Positions 15,773 through 24,445 of a DNA stretch of 64,000 nt are shown in pieces. The notes beneath the pieces were generated by a model. That model saw only the letters and a list, made by a program, of their open reading frames with translations. It was not told where the DNA came from and made no database searches. Position 1 is the first letter of the stretch; each line of letters opens with the position of its first letter. The stretch is from positions 56,432 to 120,431 of the forward strand of contig NZ_FONG01000025.1 of the NCBI RefSeq assembly GCF_900112845.1, given 5' to 3'. Origin of the DNA: Actinacidiphila alni. GTDB lineage: Bacteria > Actinomycetota > Actinomycetes > Streptomycetales > Streptomycetaceae. The translations under genes were made by a program, and so were the position numbers.

Positions 15773-16609
15773 ATGTCCGACGCACCGACCGAAGAGGCGG
15801 CGACCCCGAACCTCTCGTTCGAGGGCAGCACACCGTACGAGGACTACGTCCAGGCGTCCGTCCTGACCCACTTGCAGCACCCGTTGTCCGACGAGCCCGG
15901 CGAAATGGCCTTCCTGGTCACCACACAGGTGATGGAGCTGTGGTTCACCCTGCTGGTCCACGAATGGACCACGGCGGCGGCCGCGCTCCGCGAGGACGAC
16001 CTGCCCACGGCGATGGCGGCGCTCCGGCGCAGCCTGCCAGAGCTGGAGTCGCTGAACGCGTCCTGGAAGCCGATCGCGCACCTCACCCCCGCCCAGTTCA
16101 ACGCCTACCGGTCCGCCCTCGGCGAGGGCTCCGGCTTCCAGTCGGCGATGTACCGGCGGCTGGAATTCCTGCTCGGCGACAAATCCGCCTCCATGCTCGT
16201 GCCGCACCGCGGCACGCCCGGCGCGCACGCCGAGCTGGAGAAGGCGCTCACCGAGCCCAGCCTCTACGACGAGGTGCTGCGGCTGCTCTCCCGCCGCGGC
16301 TACGCGGTGCCCGACGAGGTGCTGGACCGCGACCCGGCGCTGCGTTACGAGCCGCACCCGGAGGTCGAGAGCGCCTGGCAGCACGTCTACGCCGACGCCG
16401 ACCAGGACTCGGACCTGATCCGCCTCGGCGAGGCCCTCACGGACGTCGCCGAACTCGTCTGGCGCTGGCGCAACGACCATCTCGTCGCCACCCGCCGCGC
16501 GATGGGCGCCAAGGCCGGCACCGGCGGCTCCGCGGGGGTGGCCTGGCTGGAGAAGCGGGCCACGAAGAACGTCTTTCCCGAGCTGTGGACGGCCCGCAGC
16601 CATGTCTGA
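15773..16609 (+). CDS. kynA: Tryptophan 2,3-dioxygenase
   Basis: A 278-residue haem enzyme that opens L-tryptophan to N-formylkynurenine. Family motifs are YEDYVQASVLTHLQHP, EMAFLVTTQVMELWFTLLVHE, FNAYRSALGEGSGFQSAMYR near residue 105 (the xSGFQS substrate loop), and a C-terminal RNDHLVATRRAMGAKAGTGGSAG, in which the His sits nine residues before the conserved Gly, as for the proximal haem ligand, and GTGGS contacts the substrate. GGAGG precedes the ATG by a few bases. It is the first gene of a three-gene operon that makes anthranilate. Confidence 0.95.
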   Translation: MSDAPTEEAATPNLSFEGSTPYEDYVQASVLTHLQHPLSDEPGEMAFLVTTQVMELWFTLLVHEWTTAAAALREDDLPTAMAALRRSLPELESLNASWKPIAHLTPAQFNAYRSALGEGSGFQSAMYRRLEFLLGDKSASMLVPHRGTPGAHAELEKALTEPSLYDEVLRLLSRRGYAVPDEVLDRDPALRYEPHPEVESAWQHVYADADQDSDLIRLGEALTDVAELVWRWRNDHLVATRRAMGAKAGTGGSAGVAWLEKRATKNVFPELWTARSHV

Positions 16610-18053
16610 GCCGACTTCCGCGCGGACCGCGCGGGCCCAGCCGGATTCCGGGACGCCGGATCCCGGGACCCCGGCCGCCGCGGACGACCTCGCCGCCCGC
16701 GCCGCCGCGCTGGACGCGGCCGACCCGCTGGCCGCCGTCCGCGACCGCTTCGTGCTCGACGACGCCGTCTACCTGGACGGCAATTCGCTCGGCGCGCTGT
16801 CCGCGGGCGTGCTGCCCCGGCTGGCCGACGTCGTCACCCGCGAGTGGGGCGAACTGCGCATCCGCTCCTGGGACGAGAGCGGCTGGTGGACGGCGCCGGA
16901 ACGGATCGGCGACCGGATCGCCCCGCTGGTGGGCGCCGCGCCCGGACAGATCGTGGTCGGCGACTCGACCAGCGTGAACGTCTTCAAGGCCCTGGTCGCC
17001 GCCGTGCGGATGGCACCCGCCGACCGCACCGAGATCCTGGTGGACGCGGCCACCTTCCCCACCGACGGCTACATCGCCGCCTCCGCCGCCCGGCTGACCG
17101 GCCACACCGTCCGCGCCGTCCCGGCCGCCGGCATCGCCGAGGCGGCCGGTGAACGGACGGCGGTGGCGCTGGTCAACCACGTCGACTACCGCACCGGACG
17201 GCTGCACGACCTGCCCGCCGTCACCGCCGCGCTGCACGCCGCGGGCGCCCTCGCCGTCTGGGACCTGTGCCACAGCGCGGGCGCGCTGCCCGTCGGCCTG
17301 GACGCGGCCGGCGTGGACCTCGCGGTCGGCTGCACGTACAAGTACCTCAACGGCGGACCGGGCGCGCCCGCGTACCTCTATGTGCGGCGCGAACTCCAGC
17401 CGCGCTTCGACTCGCCGCTGCCGGGCTGGAATTCGCACGCCGACCCATTCGGCATGGCGCCGGACTACGCGCCGGCGGACGGCGCCCCGCGCGGGCGTGT
17501 CGGCACCCCCGAGATCCTCTCGCTGCTCGCGCTGGACGCTGCCCTCGACGTCTGGGACGGCGTAGCCGTCGCCGATGTGCGGGCCAAGAGCCTGGCGCTG
17601 ACCGACTTCTTCCTGGACTGCGTGGCCGCGCTGCTGCCGCCGGGGCGGGCCGAGTCGGTCACCCCGGCCGCCCACCAGGAGCGCGGCAGCCAGGTCTCGC
17701 TGCGCTGCGCGGGGGCGGGCGAGGTGATGCGCGAACTGACGGCTCGCGGCATCGTCGGCGACTACCGTCGGCCCGACGTGCTGCGCTTCGGCTTCACCCC
17801 GCTCTACACCCGTTACGCGGACGCCCTGCGCGCCGTGCGTGTGCTGGCCGATGTCCTCGGCGCGGGCGCCTCCGGCGCGGATCCCGCGGGCTTGGGCGAC
17901 GGTGCCTCCGCCCTGCCGCGCGCCCAGGCCGCCGCACCCGTGGACGTACCGTCGTCCTCCGTACGGCGGGAAGCCGTACCCCAGGAATCCGTACCGCAGG
18001 AAGCCGTACCGCGGGAATCCGAATCGCTCGACGCCTCCGAAGGGACCGCTTAA
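16602..18053 (+). CDS. kynU: Kynureninase
   Basis: A 483-residue PLP enzyme; its ATG overlaps the end of kynA by 8 nt, so the two are probably translationally coupled. Motifs include DDAVYLDGNSLGALSAGV near residue 50, WWTAPERIGDRIAPLVGAAPGQIVVGDSTSVNVFK, LVNHVDYRTGRLHD, VWDLCHSAGALPV near 220 (PLP Asp) and GCTYKYLNGGPGAPAYLYV near 245 (Schiff-base Lys). It hydrolyses kynurenine to anthranilate and alanine. The last 50 or so residues are a non-conserved tail with a 15-bp tandem repeat encoding EAVPQ/ESVPQ, beyond the usual length of about 420 residues. Confidence 0.95.
   Translation: MSEPTSARTARAQPDSGTPDPGTPAAADDLAARAAALDAADPLAAVRDRFVLDDAVYLDGNSLGALSAGVLPRLADVVTREWGELRIRSWDESGWWTAPERIGDRIAPLVGAAPGQIVVGDSTSVNVFKALVAAVRMAPADRTEILVDAATFPTDGYIAASAARLTGHTVRAVPAAGIAEAAGERTAVALVNHVDYRTGRLHDLPAVTAALHAAGALAVWDLCHSAGALPVGLDAAGVDLAVGCTYKYLNGGPGAPAYLYVRRELQPRFDSPLPGWNSHADPFGMAPDYAPADGAPRGRVGTPEILSLLALDAALDVWDGVAVADVRAKSLALTDFFLDCVAALLPPGRAESVTPAAHQERGSQVSLRCAGAGEVMRELTARGIVGDYRRPDVLRFGFTPLYTRYADALRAVRVLADVLGAGASGADPAGLGDGASALPRAQAAAPVDVPSSSVRREAVPQESVPQEAVPRESESLDASEGTA
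17970..18029 (+). repeat. 15-bp tandem repeats in the kynU 3' end
   Basis: Three good units (GAAGCCGTACCCCAG, GAATCCGTACCGCAG, GAAGCCGTACCGCGG) and one decayed unit are in frame and encode a Glu-Ala/Ser-Val-Pro-Gln/Arg repeat. Confidence 0.85.
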
Positions 18054-18056
18054 CCG

Positions 18057-19064
18057 ATGTCCGCTGCCGACCCCTCCACGTCCCCGCCCGCAGCCGATGC
18101 CGCCCCCGGGCGACGGGCGGCGGCCGAGGAGGCGTCGGCGTTCGGCCACGCTCCGGTGCCGCCGGACGCCACGGCGTCCTACGGCGACCACCCCGACCAG
18201 CTGATCGACTTCTACCGGCCCGCCCCCGCGCCCGGCGCCCCCGCCGGCCGGCCGGCGCCGCTGGTCGTGCTCTTCCACGGCGGCGCCTGGCGCGCCGCCC
18301 ACGACCGGACCCATGTCTCGCCGCTCGCGGCGCACCTGGCCACGCACGGCTACGCCGTCGCCTCCGTCGAATACCGCCGCGGCCCCGCCCCCGGCACGGC
18401 GGACGGCCCGCGGGACCCGCGGGACCGCCTCCCGCAGCAGCCGTCCGAGCCGGCGCACGACGCCGCCGCACCCGCCCAGGCGGAGCCGCTGCCACCGGCC
18501 GGGCGGTGGCCCGAGACCTTCGACGACGTGGCCGCCGCCGTCGACGCCCTGCCCGCGCTCGCCGTGACGGCGCTGGGCGCCGAGGCCGTCGACCCCCGCC
18601 GCACCGTGCTGACCGGCCACAGCGCGGGTGGTCATCTCGCGCTGTGGGCCGCCGCCCGTCATGTCCTGTCCCCGGAATCCCCCTGGCATCGCGCCACTCC
18701 TTCCCCCGTGCGCGGCGTCGTGGCTCTCGCCCCGATCGCCGATTTCGCCTCGGCGATCCGGCTGGGTGTCTGCTCGGGCGCGGTCGTCGACCTGCTGGGC
18801 GGCGCCGACGAACTGACGGCACGCCTGCCGGACGCCGACCCCGCCGCGCTGCTGCCCACCGGAATCGCCACGACCATCGTGCACGGCACCACTGACAATG
18901 TGGTTCCGCCGCAGGTCAGCGAGGCTTTCGCGCGTGCGTCGGCGGTCGCGGGGGAGGAGGTCGTGGCCGCGTGGCTGCCCGGCACCGGGCACTTCCCGCT
19001 GATCGACCCCTCGACGGCGGCCTGCGCGGCCGTGGCGGACGAGATCGCCCAGCTGGCCTGGTAA
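18057..19064 (+). CDS. Alpha/beta hydrolase, probable kynurenine formamidase
   Basis: A 335-residue esterase-fold protein starting 3 nt after the kynU stop. The oxyanion motif FHGGAWRA is near residue 70, the nucleophile elbow TGHSAGGHLALWAA near 185, the acid region HGTTDNVVPP near 280 and the catalytic His in LPGTGHFPLIDPS near 310. HGGxW and GxSAGG are shared with kynurenine formamidases and related carboxylesterases. With kynA and kynU in the same operon, hydrolysis of N-formylkynurenine to kynurenine is the obvious role, completing tryptophan to anthranilate. Residues 115-160 are a Pro/Asp-rich insertion not typical of the family. It is not related to the cyclase-type KynB. Confidence 0.85.
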   Translation: MSAADPSTSPPAADAAPGRRAAAEEASAFGHAPVPPDATASYGDHPDQLIDFYRPAPAPGAPAGRPAPLVVLFHGGAWRAAHDRTHVSPLAAHLATHGYAVASVEYRRGPAPGTADGPRDPRDRLPQQPSEPAHDAAAPAQAEPLPPAGRWPETFDDVAAAVDALPALAVTALGAEAVDPRRTVLTGHSAGGHLALWAAARHVLSPESPWHRATPSPVRGVVALAPIADFASAIRLGVCSGAVVDLLGGADELTARLPDADPAALLPTGIATTIVHGTTDNVVPPQVSEAFARASAVAGEEVVAAWLPGTGHFPLIDPSTAACAAVADEIAQLAW

Positions 19065-19107
19065 GCGGCGCCGCCCGGGGCAGGGCGGACCTACGGCCGG
19101 AGAACGC

Positions 19108-19145
19108 GAAGGCCCCCGCCCGGACGGTGCCGGGCGGGGGCCTTC
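19108..19145. terminator. Bidirectional terminator between the formamidase gene and crp
   Basis: Perfect 16-bp stem, GAAGGCCCCCGCCCGG (19108-19123) with its complement (19130-19145), and a 6-nt loop, placed in the gap between two converging genes. Confidence 0.8.
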
Positions 19146-19191
19146 GAAGCGGTGTGCGGCGCGTGCCGGAGTGCGGCGGTACGGCCGCGGG

Positions 19192-19866
19192 TCAGCGGGA
19201 GCGCTTGGCCAGCCGCTCCACGTCCAGCAGGATCACCGCGCGGGCCTCCAGCCGGAGCCAGCCGCGCCCGGCGAAGTCCGCGAGGGCCTTGTTGACCGTC
19301 TCGCGGGAGGCGCCGACGAGCTGCGCCAGCTCTTCCTGCGTCAGGTCGTGCACCACATGGATGCCCTCCTCCGACTGCACGCCGAAGCGCCGCGAGAGGT
19401 CGAGCAGGGCCTTGGCGACGCGGCCGGGCACGTCGGAGAAGACCAGGTCGGACATGACGTCGTTGGTGCGGCGCAGGCGGCGCGCGACGGCGCGCAGCAG
19501 CGCGGTGGAGACCTCGGGCCGGACGTTCAGCCAGGGCTGGAGGTCGCCGTGGCCCAGCCCGAGCAGCTTCAGCTCGGTCAGCGCGGTGGCGGTGGCGGTA
19601 CGCGGTCCGGGGTCGAAGAGCGACAGCTCACCGATCAGTTCGCCGGGGCCGACGACGGCCAGCATGTTCTCCCGGCCGTCGGGCGAGGTGCGGTGCAGCT
19701 TGACCTTGCCTTCGGTGACGACGTACAGCCGGTCCCCGGGGTCACCCTCGTGGAACAGCGAGTCGCCACGCGCGAGCGTGACCTCCGTCATGGAGGCGCG
19801 CAGTTCAGCGGCCTGCTCGTCGTCGAGCGCCGCGAAAAGCGGGGCACGGCGCAGAACGTCGTCCAC
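19192..19866 (-). CDS. crp: Cyclic-AMP receptor protein, Crp/Fnr family
   Basis: The GTG at 19866, with AAGGAG 7 nt before it, gives 224 residues starting MDDVLRRAPLFAALDDEQAAEL, which from memory matches the S. coelicolor Crp start and length. The cyclic-nucleotide domain (1-115) contains the phosphate-cassette-like GELIGELSLFDPGPRTATATA. The C-terminal winged helix has TQEELAQLVGASRETVNKALADF near 180. In Streptomyces, Crp binds cAMP and controls germination, growth and antibiotic genes. It is transcribed alone. A likely Crp-binding dyad lies about 60 bp upstream, suggesting autoregulation. Confidence 0.96.
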   Translation of the reverse strand: MDDVLRRAPLFAALDDEQAAELRASMTEVTLARGDSLFHEGDPGDRLYVVTEGKVKLHRTSPDGRENMLAVVGPGELIGELSLFDPGPRTATATALTELKLLGLGHGDLQPWLNVRPEVSTALLRAVARRLRRTNDVMSDLVFSDVPGRVAKALLDLSRRFGVQSEEGIHVVHDLTQEELAQLVGASRETVNKALADFAGRGWLRLEARAVILLDVERLAKRSR

Positions 19867-20175
19867 GAGCTCTCTCCTTGTCGACATCGCTGGGATGTCC
19901 CCATGATGCATGACGTCTCAAACAGTGCGATCAATCACAAGGATGTCTTATCCAGGCCCGTAGCCGTGCTCCGGGGGTCCGATCGGTGGTCTGTTCGGGG
20001 TGCGGAAACGGCTCAGGAACGGCCGAATGGGTGGCCGTGGAGCCGGATTCCGCTATGAGCGAACAACATAGCCGCTGTCGCGTCGGAGCGAGCCTCCCGC
20101 GTACGGCCGTACGGACCCCGTATGAAATCTCCCCGTCGCCGAATTGCCGGGTTATCGGGTTACCGAGTTACCGGG
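19867..20175. other. Upstream region of crp
   Basis: This 309-bp stretch holds the crp leader and promoter region (minus strand) and the 3' flank of the MarR gene. Its crp-proximal half is less GC-rich than the surroundings and includes the Crp-like dyad at 19922-19941. No gene is seen in it. Confidence 0.5.
19922..19941. promoter_or_regulatory. Candidate Crp-binding site upstream of crp
   Basis: GTGCGATCAATCAC (19925-19938) reads on the other strand as GTGATTGATCGCAC. The spacing GTG-N8-CAC fits CRP-type sites (TGTGA-N6-TCACA). Confidence 0.45.
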
Positions 20176-20655
20176 TCATCGGGCTCCGGCCGGCTCGGGT
20201 GCGGGCGCCGCGGTCAGGAAGCGCTCGGCCACCGACCGGTTGTACTTGGTGAACATCACGCCCAGCGTGTGCCGTTCCTCCTCGCTCCAGCCCTCCAGCA
20301 GCCCGGCCAGGCTCTCCGCGCGCCGGACGCGCACCTCTTCCATCCGCCGCAGGCCCTCACCGGTCGGCGTGATGATGCTGCGCCGCCGGTCGGTGGGGGC
20401 GGGGGAGCGGGCGACCAGGCCGAGGCCCTGGAGCGCGGCGACCTGCCGGCCCGCCGTGGACGGGTCAAGACCGAGGGCGGCGGCCAGCGAATTGATGTCC
20501 TGCGGCCCCGACTCGGCCAGGGTGCGCAGCAGCAGATACTCCGCCCGGTCCAGATCGTCGTGGATGTCGGTGCGCCGGTACAGCAGCTCGAAATTCCTGA
20601 CGAGCACGGCGGCCTGGTGCTCGATCACATCGAGCGCGGCAGAGGTCGCGTCCAC
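20176..20655 (-). CDS. MarR family transcriptional regulator
   Basis: The GTG at 20655 has GGAG 8 nt upstream and gives 159 residues. The winged helix-turn-helix has LDRAEYLLLRTLAESGPQDINSLAAALGLDPSTAGRQVAALQGLGLVARSPAPTDRRRSIITPTGEG, with the typical DxRR wing. MarR proteins bind as dimers to dyad operators and release on binding phenolic ligands. It is divergent from a FUSC-type exporter gene, with a good dyad in between, so it probably represses the exporter and itself. In-frame ATG codons upstream (to 20739) would run through the operator and into the exporter start, so they are unlikely starts. Confidence 0.88.
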   Translation of the reverse strand: MDATSAALDVIEHQAAVLVRNFELLYRRTDIHDDLDRAEYLLLRTLAESGPQDINSLAAALGLDPSTAGRQVAALQGLGLVARSPAPTDRRRSIITPTGEGLRRMEEVRVRRAESLAGLLEGWSEEERHTLGVMFTKYNRSVAERFLTAAPAPEPAGAR

Positions 20656-20669
20656 GGCTGACTCCAGAT

Positions 20670-20709
20670 ATCGGTACGATGCACGTGTTAATATCGGCAT
20701 CATACCGAT
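20670..20709. promoter_or_regulatory. MarR operator dyad in the divergent promoter
   Basis: ATCGGTACGATG (20670-20681) and CATCATACCGAT (20698-20709) are inverted with 11 of 12 matching bases, spaced by 16 bp of AT-rich sequence that also contains GTTAATAT. It lies between the MarR start (20655) and the exporter start. Confidence 0.65.
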
Positions 20710-20737
20710 GTATGGAAAGGCCGGGTGGGCGGGGGAC

Positions 20738-23326
20738 ATGGTGGGGTCGAGCGGCCGGTTGCGCGAGGTCCGGGACCGTATCGTCGGATCGGACCCGGGC
20801 CTGCAAAGACTCCGTCAGGCGTCCAGCGCCGCCGTCGCCATGAGCACCACGCTGGCCCTGGAGTACGGCTACGGCCGCGCCACGCATCTGGGCGCGCAGG
20901 GCACCCTCGTCGGCATGCTGCTGGGCACCGTGATGGCGATGATGGGCTCGATGGCGCTGGACGGCACCCAGGTGCTGCCGAAGATCCGCACCGCCGTCTT
21001 CTTCCCGGTCGCGATCGGGAGCGGGATGCTCGTCGGCGTCGCCGTCGCCGGGCACACGGACGCGATGCTGGCGGTGTTCGTCGCCGTCATGTTCGTCGCG
21101 GTCTACATCCGCCGCTTCGGACTGCCGTACTTCTTCTACGGCTTCATGATCTGGATGGGCTACTTCTTCGCGGCATTCCTCAATGCCACGCTCTCCCAGC
21201 TCCCCGACCTGATCGTCGCCGTCGCGATCGCCACCGGCTGGGTGCTGCTGCTGACCACCACGGTGCTGCGCGCCCACCCGCAGCGCACGCTGGCCCGCGT
21301 CCGGCGCGCCTTCGGCGCCCGCGCCAGGGCGGTGGCCAGGGTCTGCGCCGACCTGCTGGAGACCGATCCGCACGACGTGCGGCGGCTGGCGCGGCTGCGC
21401 CGCGAACTGCACTCCCGCCAGCTGCGGCTGGCCGAGACGGCCCTGGTCATCGAGGGCTGGTCGGCACACCCCGGCACCCTGCCGCCCGGCCGGTCCGCCG
21501 CCGAGGTGCGGCGCAGGACGCTGGACGCGCATCTGGCCGTGGACGCCGTCGCGGCCGCCGCCGACGCGCTGGCGGGCACCGGCGGCCGGCTCGCGCCGGA
21601 GGCGGCGGCCATCGCCGCGCACCTGGCGCGCAGCGAATACGCGGCGGCCGAGCGGCGGTCGCGCTATCTGCTGGGGCTCGCGGGTCCGGACGGCGGCGAC
21701 GCTTCCGACGGCCGGGCCGTCACCTTGGCGGGTCCCGCGGAACCCGACACGGATTGCTTCGCCTATCACCTGGCCACCGCCGCCTGGGAGTTCACCGTCC
21801 TGGTCCGGGAGATCCGCCGCGACGCGGACACGGGTCAAGGCGCGGTTGACGAAATCACGCACAAGGAGGGCGGTAAGGGTGCCGCCGCCAAGGCCGCACA
21901 AGGTGACGGATTCGCGGGGGAGCCGAACCCGAACCCGGACCCGAGCCCGGACCCGGTCCTGGAGCCGGACGGCGACGCCGACTTCGCGCCCGCCGTCACG
22001 CTCGCCATGGGCGGGCTGCCCGGCTCCGCGGCGGTCGCGGGCGGGGTGTCGGCGCGCGGCGCCTGGCGGCGCCTGAGCGGTCTGTCGCTGACCACGCGGC
22101 AGGCGATCCAGGTGGCCGTCGCGGGCACCCTGGCGATCGTGGCCGGCCGCGAACTGTCCGAAGCCCGTTACTACTGGGCGGTGATCGCCGCCTTCATCGC
22201 CTTCACCGGCACCGCCACCCGCTCGGAGACCTTCATCAAGGCGGCCAACCGCGTCGTCGGCACCCTGCTCGGCCTGGGCGCCGGTATCGGCCTCGCGCAC
22301 CTGACCGCGGGTCACACCCTGTGGGTGATCACGGTCATCGTGCTGAGCATGTCCTGCGGCTTCTACCTGGTCAGTCTCTCCTACGCCGCCATGATCTTCT
22401 TCGTCACGATCATGGTGTCGCAGCTCTACACCCAGCTCCACGAATTCTCCGCCGGCCTGCTGATGCTGCGCCTGGAGGAGACCGCCATAGGGGCCGCGAT
22501 AGGCATCGGCGTCGCCCTCGTCGTCCTGCCGACCAGCACCCGCGACACCGTCAACACCGCACGCGGCAGTTACTTCGCCGCCCTGGGCGAGCTGTTGCAC
22601 GCCGCTGCCGCCCGCCTGGAGCACGACGGCACCGGGCCCGCCCCGGCCGCCGGGCAGGACGGCGCCGCCCCCGACCTCGACGCCCTGGCGCGCGTCGTCG
22701 ACCACCGGCTCCAGCAACTCGCCCTCGTGGCCCGCCCGCTGACCCGCCCCCTGGTGTGGGGCAACGACCCCCGCCTCGTACGGCACCGGCTCACCCTCTA
22801 CGCGGCCGTCACCCGGCAGACCAGGGCCCTGGCGCTCGGCCCGCGCCGCTCGCCCGGCCTCGCGCCCGCGCCGCACCTGGCGGAGGCCAGCCGCGCGCTC
22901 GGCCACGCGGCGACCGCGCTGGCGCTGGCCCCGGTCCCACAGGGCCGCCCTGCCCCCGAGGTCGCCCGCGCCCTGCGTACCGCCGACGCGGCGCTGCTGA
23001 CCCGGCTCCCCGCCGCGGGCACCGTGCTGCCGCCGGTCACCCGCCCGCTGCTGCGGCTGCGCCAACTCCTGCACGAACTGGCCGTCCTGCCGCCCGGCCC
23101 GGTCGTCGGCCGCGGCTTCACCGGCCGCGGCGGCACGGCCCGTACCGCGGACGCGTCCCGCGTCGTCACGGGCTCGTACGCCGCCAGTACGTCGTACGCC
23201 GCCGGTACGTCGTACGCCGCCGGTACGTCGTACGGTGCCGGGTCCGGCGGGAGCGCTGCCGGGTCCGCGCCGGAGACGGAAGCCGTGACCGGTACCGAGG
23301 CCGGGGACGGCAGGCTCCGTCCCTGA
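20738..23326 (+). CDS. FUSC family (aromatic acid exporter-like) membrane protein
   Basis: ATG 20738 gives 862 residues; an ATG at 20708 is possible but lies in the operator. Two blocks of membrane helices are visible, at about residues 25-150 and 450-590, each followed by a long cytosolic Ala/Arg/Leu-rich helical region. This is the duplicated layout of FUSC/YccS-AaeB relatives. The second block contains RQAIQVAVAGTLAIVAGRELSEARYYWAVIAAFIAFTGTATRSET and VGTLLGLGAGIGLAHL, typical FUSC wording. Such proteins export aromatic acids or amphipathic compounds. The C-terminus ends in an in-frame SYAAGT repeat. Control by the divergent MarR protein is likely. Confidence 0.85.
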   Translation: MVGSSGRLREVRDRIVGSDPGLQRLRQASSAAVAMSTTLALEYGYGRATHLGAQGTLVGMLLGTVMAMMGSMALDGTQVLPKIRTAVFFPVAIGSGMLVGVAVAGHTDAMLAVFVAVMFVAVYIRRFGLPYFFYGFMIWMGYFFAAFLNATLSQLPDLIVAVAIATGWVLLLTTTVLRAHPQRTLARVRRAFGARARAVARVCADLLETDPHDVRRLARLRRELHSRQLRLAETALVIEGWSAHPGTLPPGRSAAEVRRRTLDAHLAVDAVAAAADALAGTGGRLAPEAAAIAAHLARSEYAAAERRSRYLLGLAGPDGGDASDGRAVTLAGPAEPDTDCFAYHLATAAWEFTVLVREIRRDADTGQGAVDEITHKEGGKGAAAKAAQGDGFAGEPNPNPDPSPDPVLEPDGDADFAPAVTLAMGGLPGSAAVAGGVSARGAWRRLSGLSLTTRQAIQVAVAGTLAIVAGRELSEARYYWAVIAAFIAFTGTATRSETFIKAANRVVGTLLGLGAGIGLAHLTAGHTLWVITVIVLSMSCGFYLVSLSYAAMIFFVTIMVSQLYTQLHEFSAGLLMLRLEETAIGAAIGIGVALVVLPTSTRDTVNTARGSYFAALGELLHAAAARLEHDGTGPAPAAGQDGAAPDLDALARVVDHRLQQLALVARPLTRPLVWGNDPRLVRHRLTLYAAVTRQTRALALGPRRSPGLAPAPHLAEASRALGHAATALALAPVPQGRPAPEVARALRTADAALLTRLPAAGTVLPPVTRPLLRLRQLLHELAVLPPGPVVGRGFTGRGGTARTADASRVVTGSYAASTSYAAGTSYAAGTSYGAGSGGSAAGSAPETEAVTGTEAGDGRLRP
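23174..23245 (+). repeat. 18-bp tandem repeats in the FUSC gene 3' end
   Basis: TCGTACGCCGCCAGTACG at 23174, two identical units TCGTACGCCGCCGGTACG at 23192 and 23210, and a decayed unit from 23228. They encode SYAA(S/G)T repeats in the C-terminal tail. Confidence 0.85.
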
Positions 23327-23447
23327 CCCGGGCCGCCGAGCCGACGCCGTACGCCGAGCCCGGTCGTACGGCCGCCCGGAAGCGCCGGCCCGTATGTACA
23401 CCGCGCCGTAGGCGCGATCCGCCACCAGGCCCGTCCCTGACCGCCCC

Positions 23448-24374
23448 TCAGGGCGTTTCCGCGTCCAGGGCGACCGCTGCCGCGCGGACGGCGGCGGCGA
23501 CGCGGGTGACCGGCTCGGCGGGCGGACCCGGCATGCGGGCCAGCAGCAGGCGGCGCAGCTCCTGGGGACCGCCGCGGACGGGCAGGACGCGGACGCCCTC
23601 GGGCGCGGCCGAGGCGAGCGAGGCGGCGACGGTCGTGATGCCGCAGCCCGCGGCGACGAGACGGAGCTTGGCCAGCCAGTCGCGGGCGACATGGGCGATC
23701 TCCGGACGTTCGTCGAGGCCGGGCCACACCCCCATCAGACCGGTGTCGGCCGTCGTGGAACCGGCGATCCAGCGCTGCCCGCGCAGGTCAGCGACATCGG
23801 CGTAGTCGCCCCGGGCGAGCGGATGCGTCACCGGGACGGCCAGCAGTAGGGCGCGCTCGGTCAGCGTGCGCAGCACCATCGGGGGCGACTCGTCGTCCGG
23901 CGGGCGGAAGGGCGGCGCCGACGCCAGCAGCGCCAGGTCGAGCGCGCCCGCCCGCAGCGCCCGGGCCAGCACCGGGGTGGTCCCTTCGCGGGTGAGCACC
24001 TCGATACCGGGTTCGGTGCGGCGCAGTTCGGCCAGGACCCGGGGGAGCAGCACCGCACCGGCGGACGGCAGCCAGCCCAGGCGTACGGTCGCGGTCCCCG
24101 CGGGCAGCCCCGACAGCTCGCGGGCGGCGGCGTCGATCTCGTCGAGCACGGCGCCGGCCCGGCGCAGCACCACCCGCCCCGCCGGGGTCAGCCGTACGCC
24201 CTCGCGCCGCCGTTCCAGGAGCTGTCCGCCCGCCGCGCGCTCCAGCGCGGCGATCTGCCGGGAGACCGCGGACTGGGTGTAGCCGAGCGAGGCCGCGGCG
24301 GCGGTGAAGGTGCCCTCGCCCGCGACGGCGCGGAAGACCCGCAGGGCGGTGAGGGAGACGTCCGAGAAGTCCAT
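23448..24374 (-). CDS. LysR family transcriptional regulator
   Basis: A 308-residue LysR protein. The N-terminal helix-turn-helix reads LTALRVFRAVAGEGTFTAAAASLGYTQSAVSRQIAALERAAGGQLLERRREGVRLTPAG, the family standard, and is followed by a periplasmic-binding-like effector domain (VRLGWLPSAGAVLLPRVLAELRRTEPGIEVL). Compared with typical members it uses an unusual GWLPSAGA in place of the common GxxxSxxxxLLP strand. It is divergent from the short-chain dehydrogenase at 24446, and LysR proteins usually control the divergent neighbour, so this gene probably activates the two SDR genes. The effector is unknown. Confidence 0.93.
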   Translation of the reverse strand: MDFSDVSLTALRVFRAVAGEGTFTAAAASLGYTQSAVSRQIAALERAAGGQLLERRREGVRLTPAGRVVLRRAGAVLDEIDAAARELSGLPAGTATVRLGWLPSAGAVLLPRVLAELRRTEPGIEVLTREGTTPVLARALRAGALDLALLASAPPFRPPDDESPPMVLRTLTERALLLAVPVTHPLARGDYADVADLRGQRWIAGSTTADTGLMGVWPGLDERPEIAHVARDWLAKLRLVAAGCGITTVAASLASAAPEGVRVLPVRGGPQELRRLLLARMPGPPAEPVTRVAAAVRAAAVALDAETP

Positions 24375-24445
24375 GACGTTTCAGCATATTACCCATGCCG
24401 AAGATTCGTTGGACTCATGGATCGCCCGATCCTACGGTCATATGC

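Noticed and set aside
15683..18992. Long minus-strand frames opposite the kynurenine operon
   Set aside because: Arg/Gly-rich shadows of kynA, kynU and the formamidase gene with no recognisable protein family.
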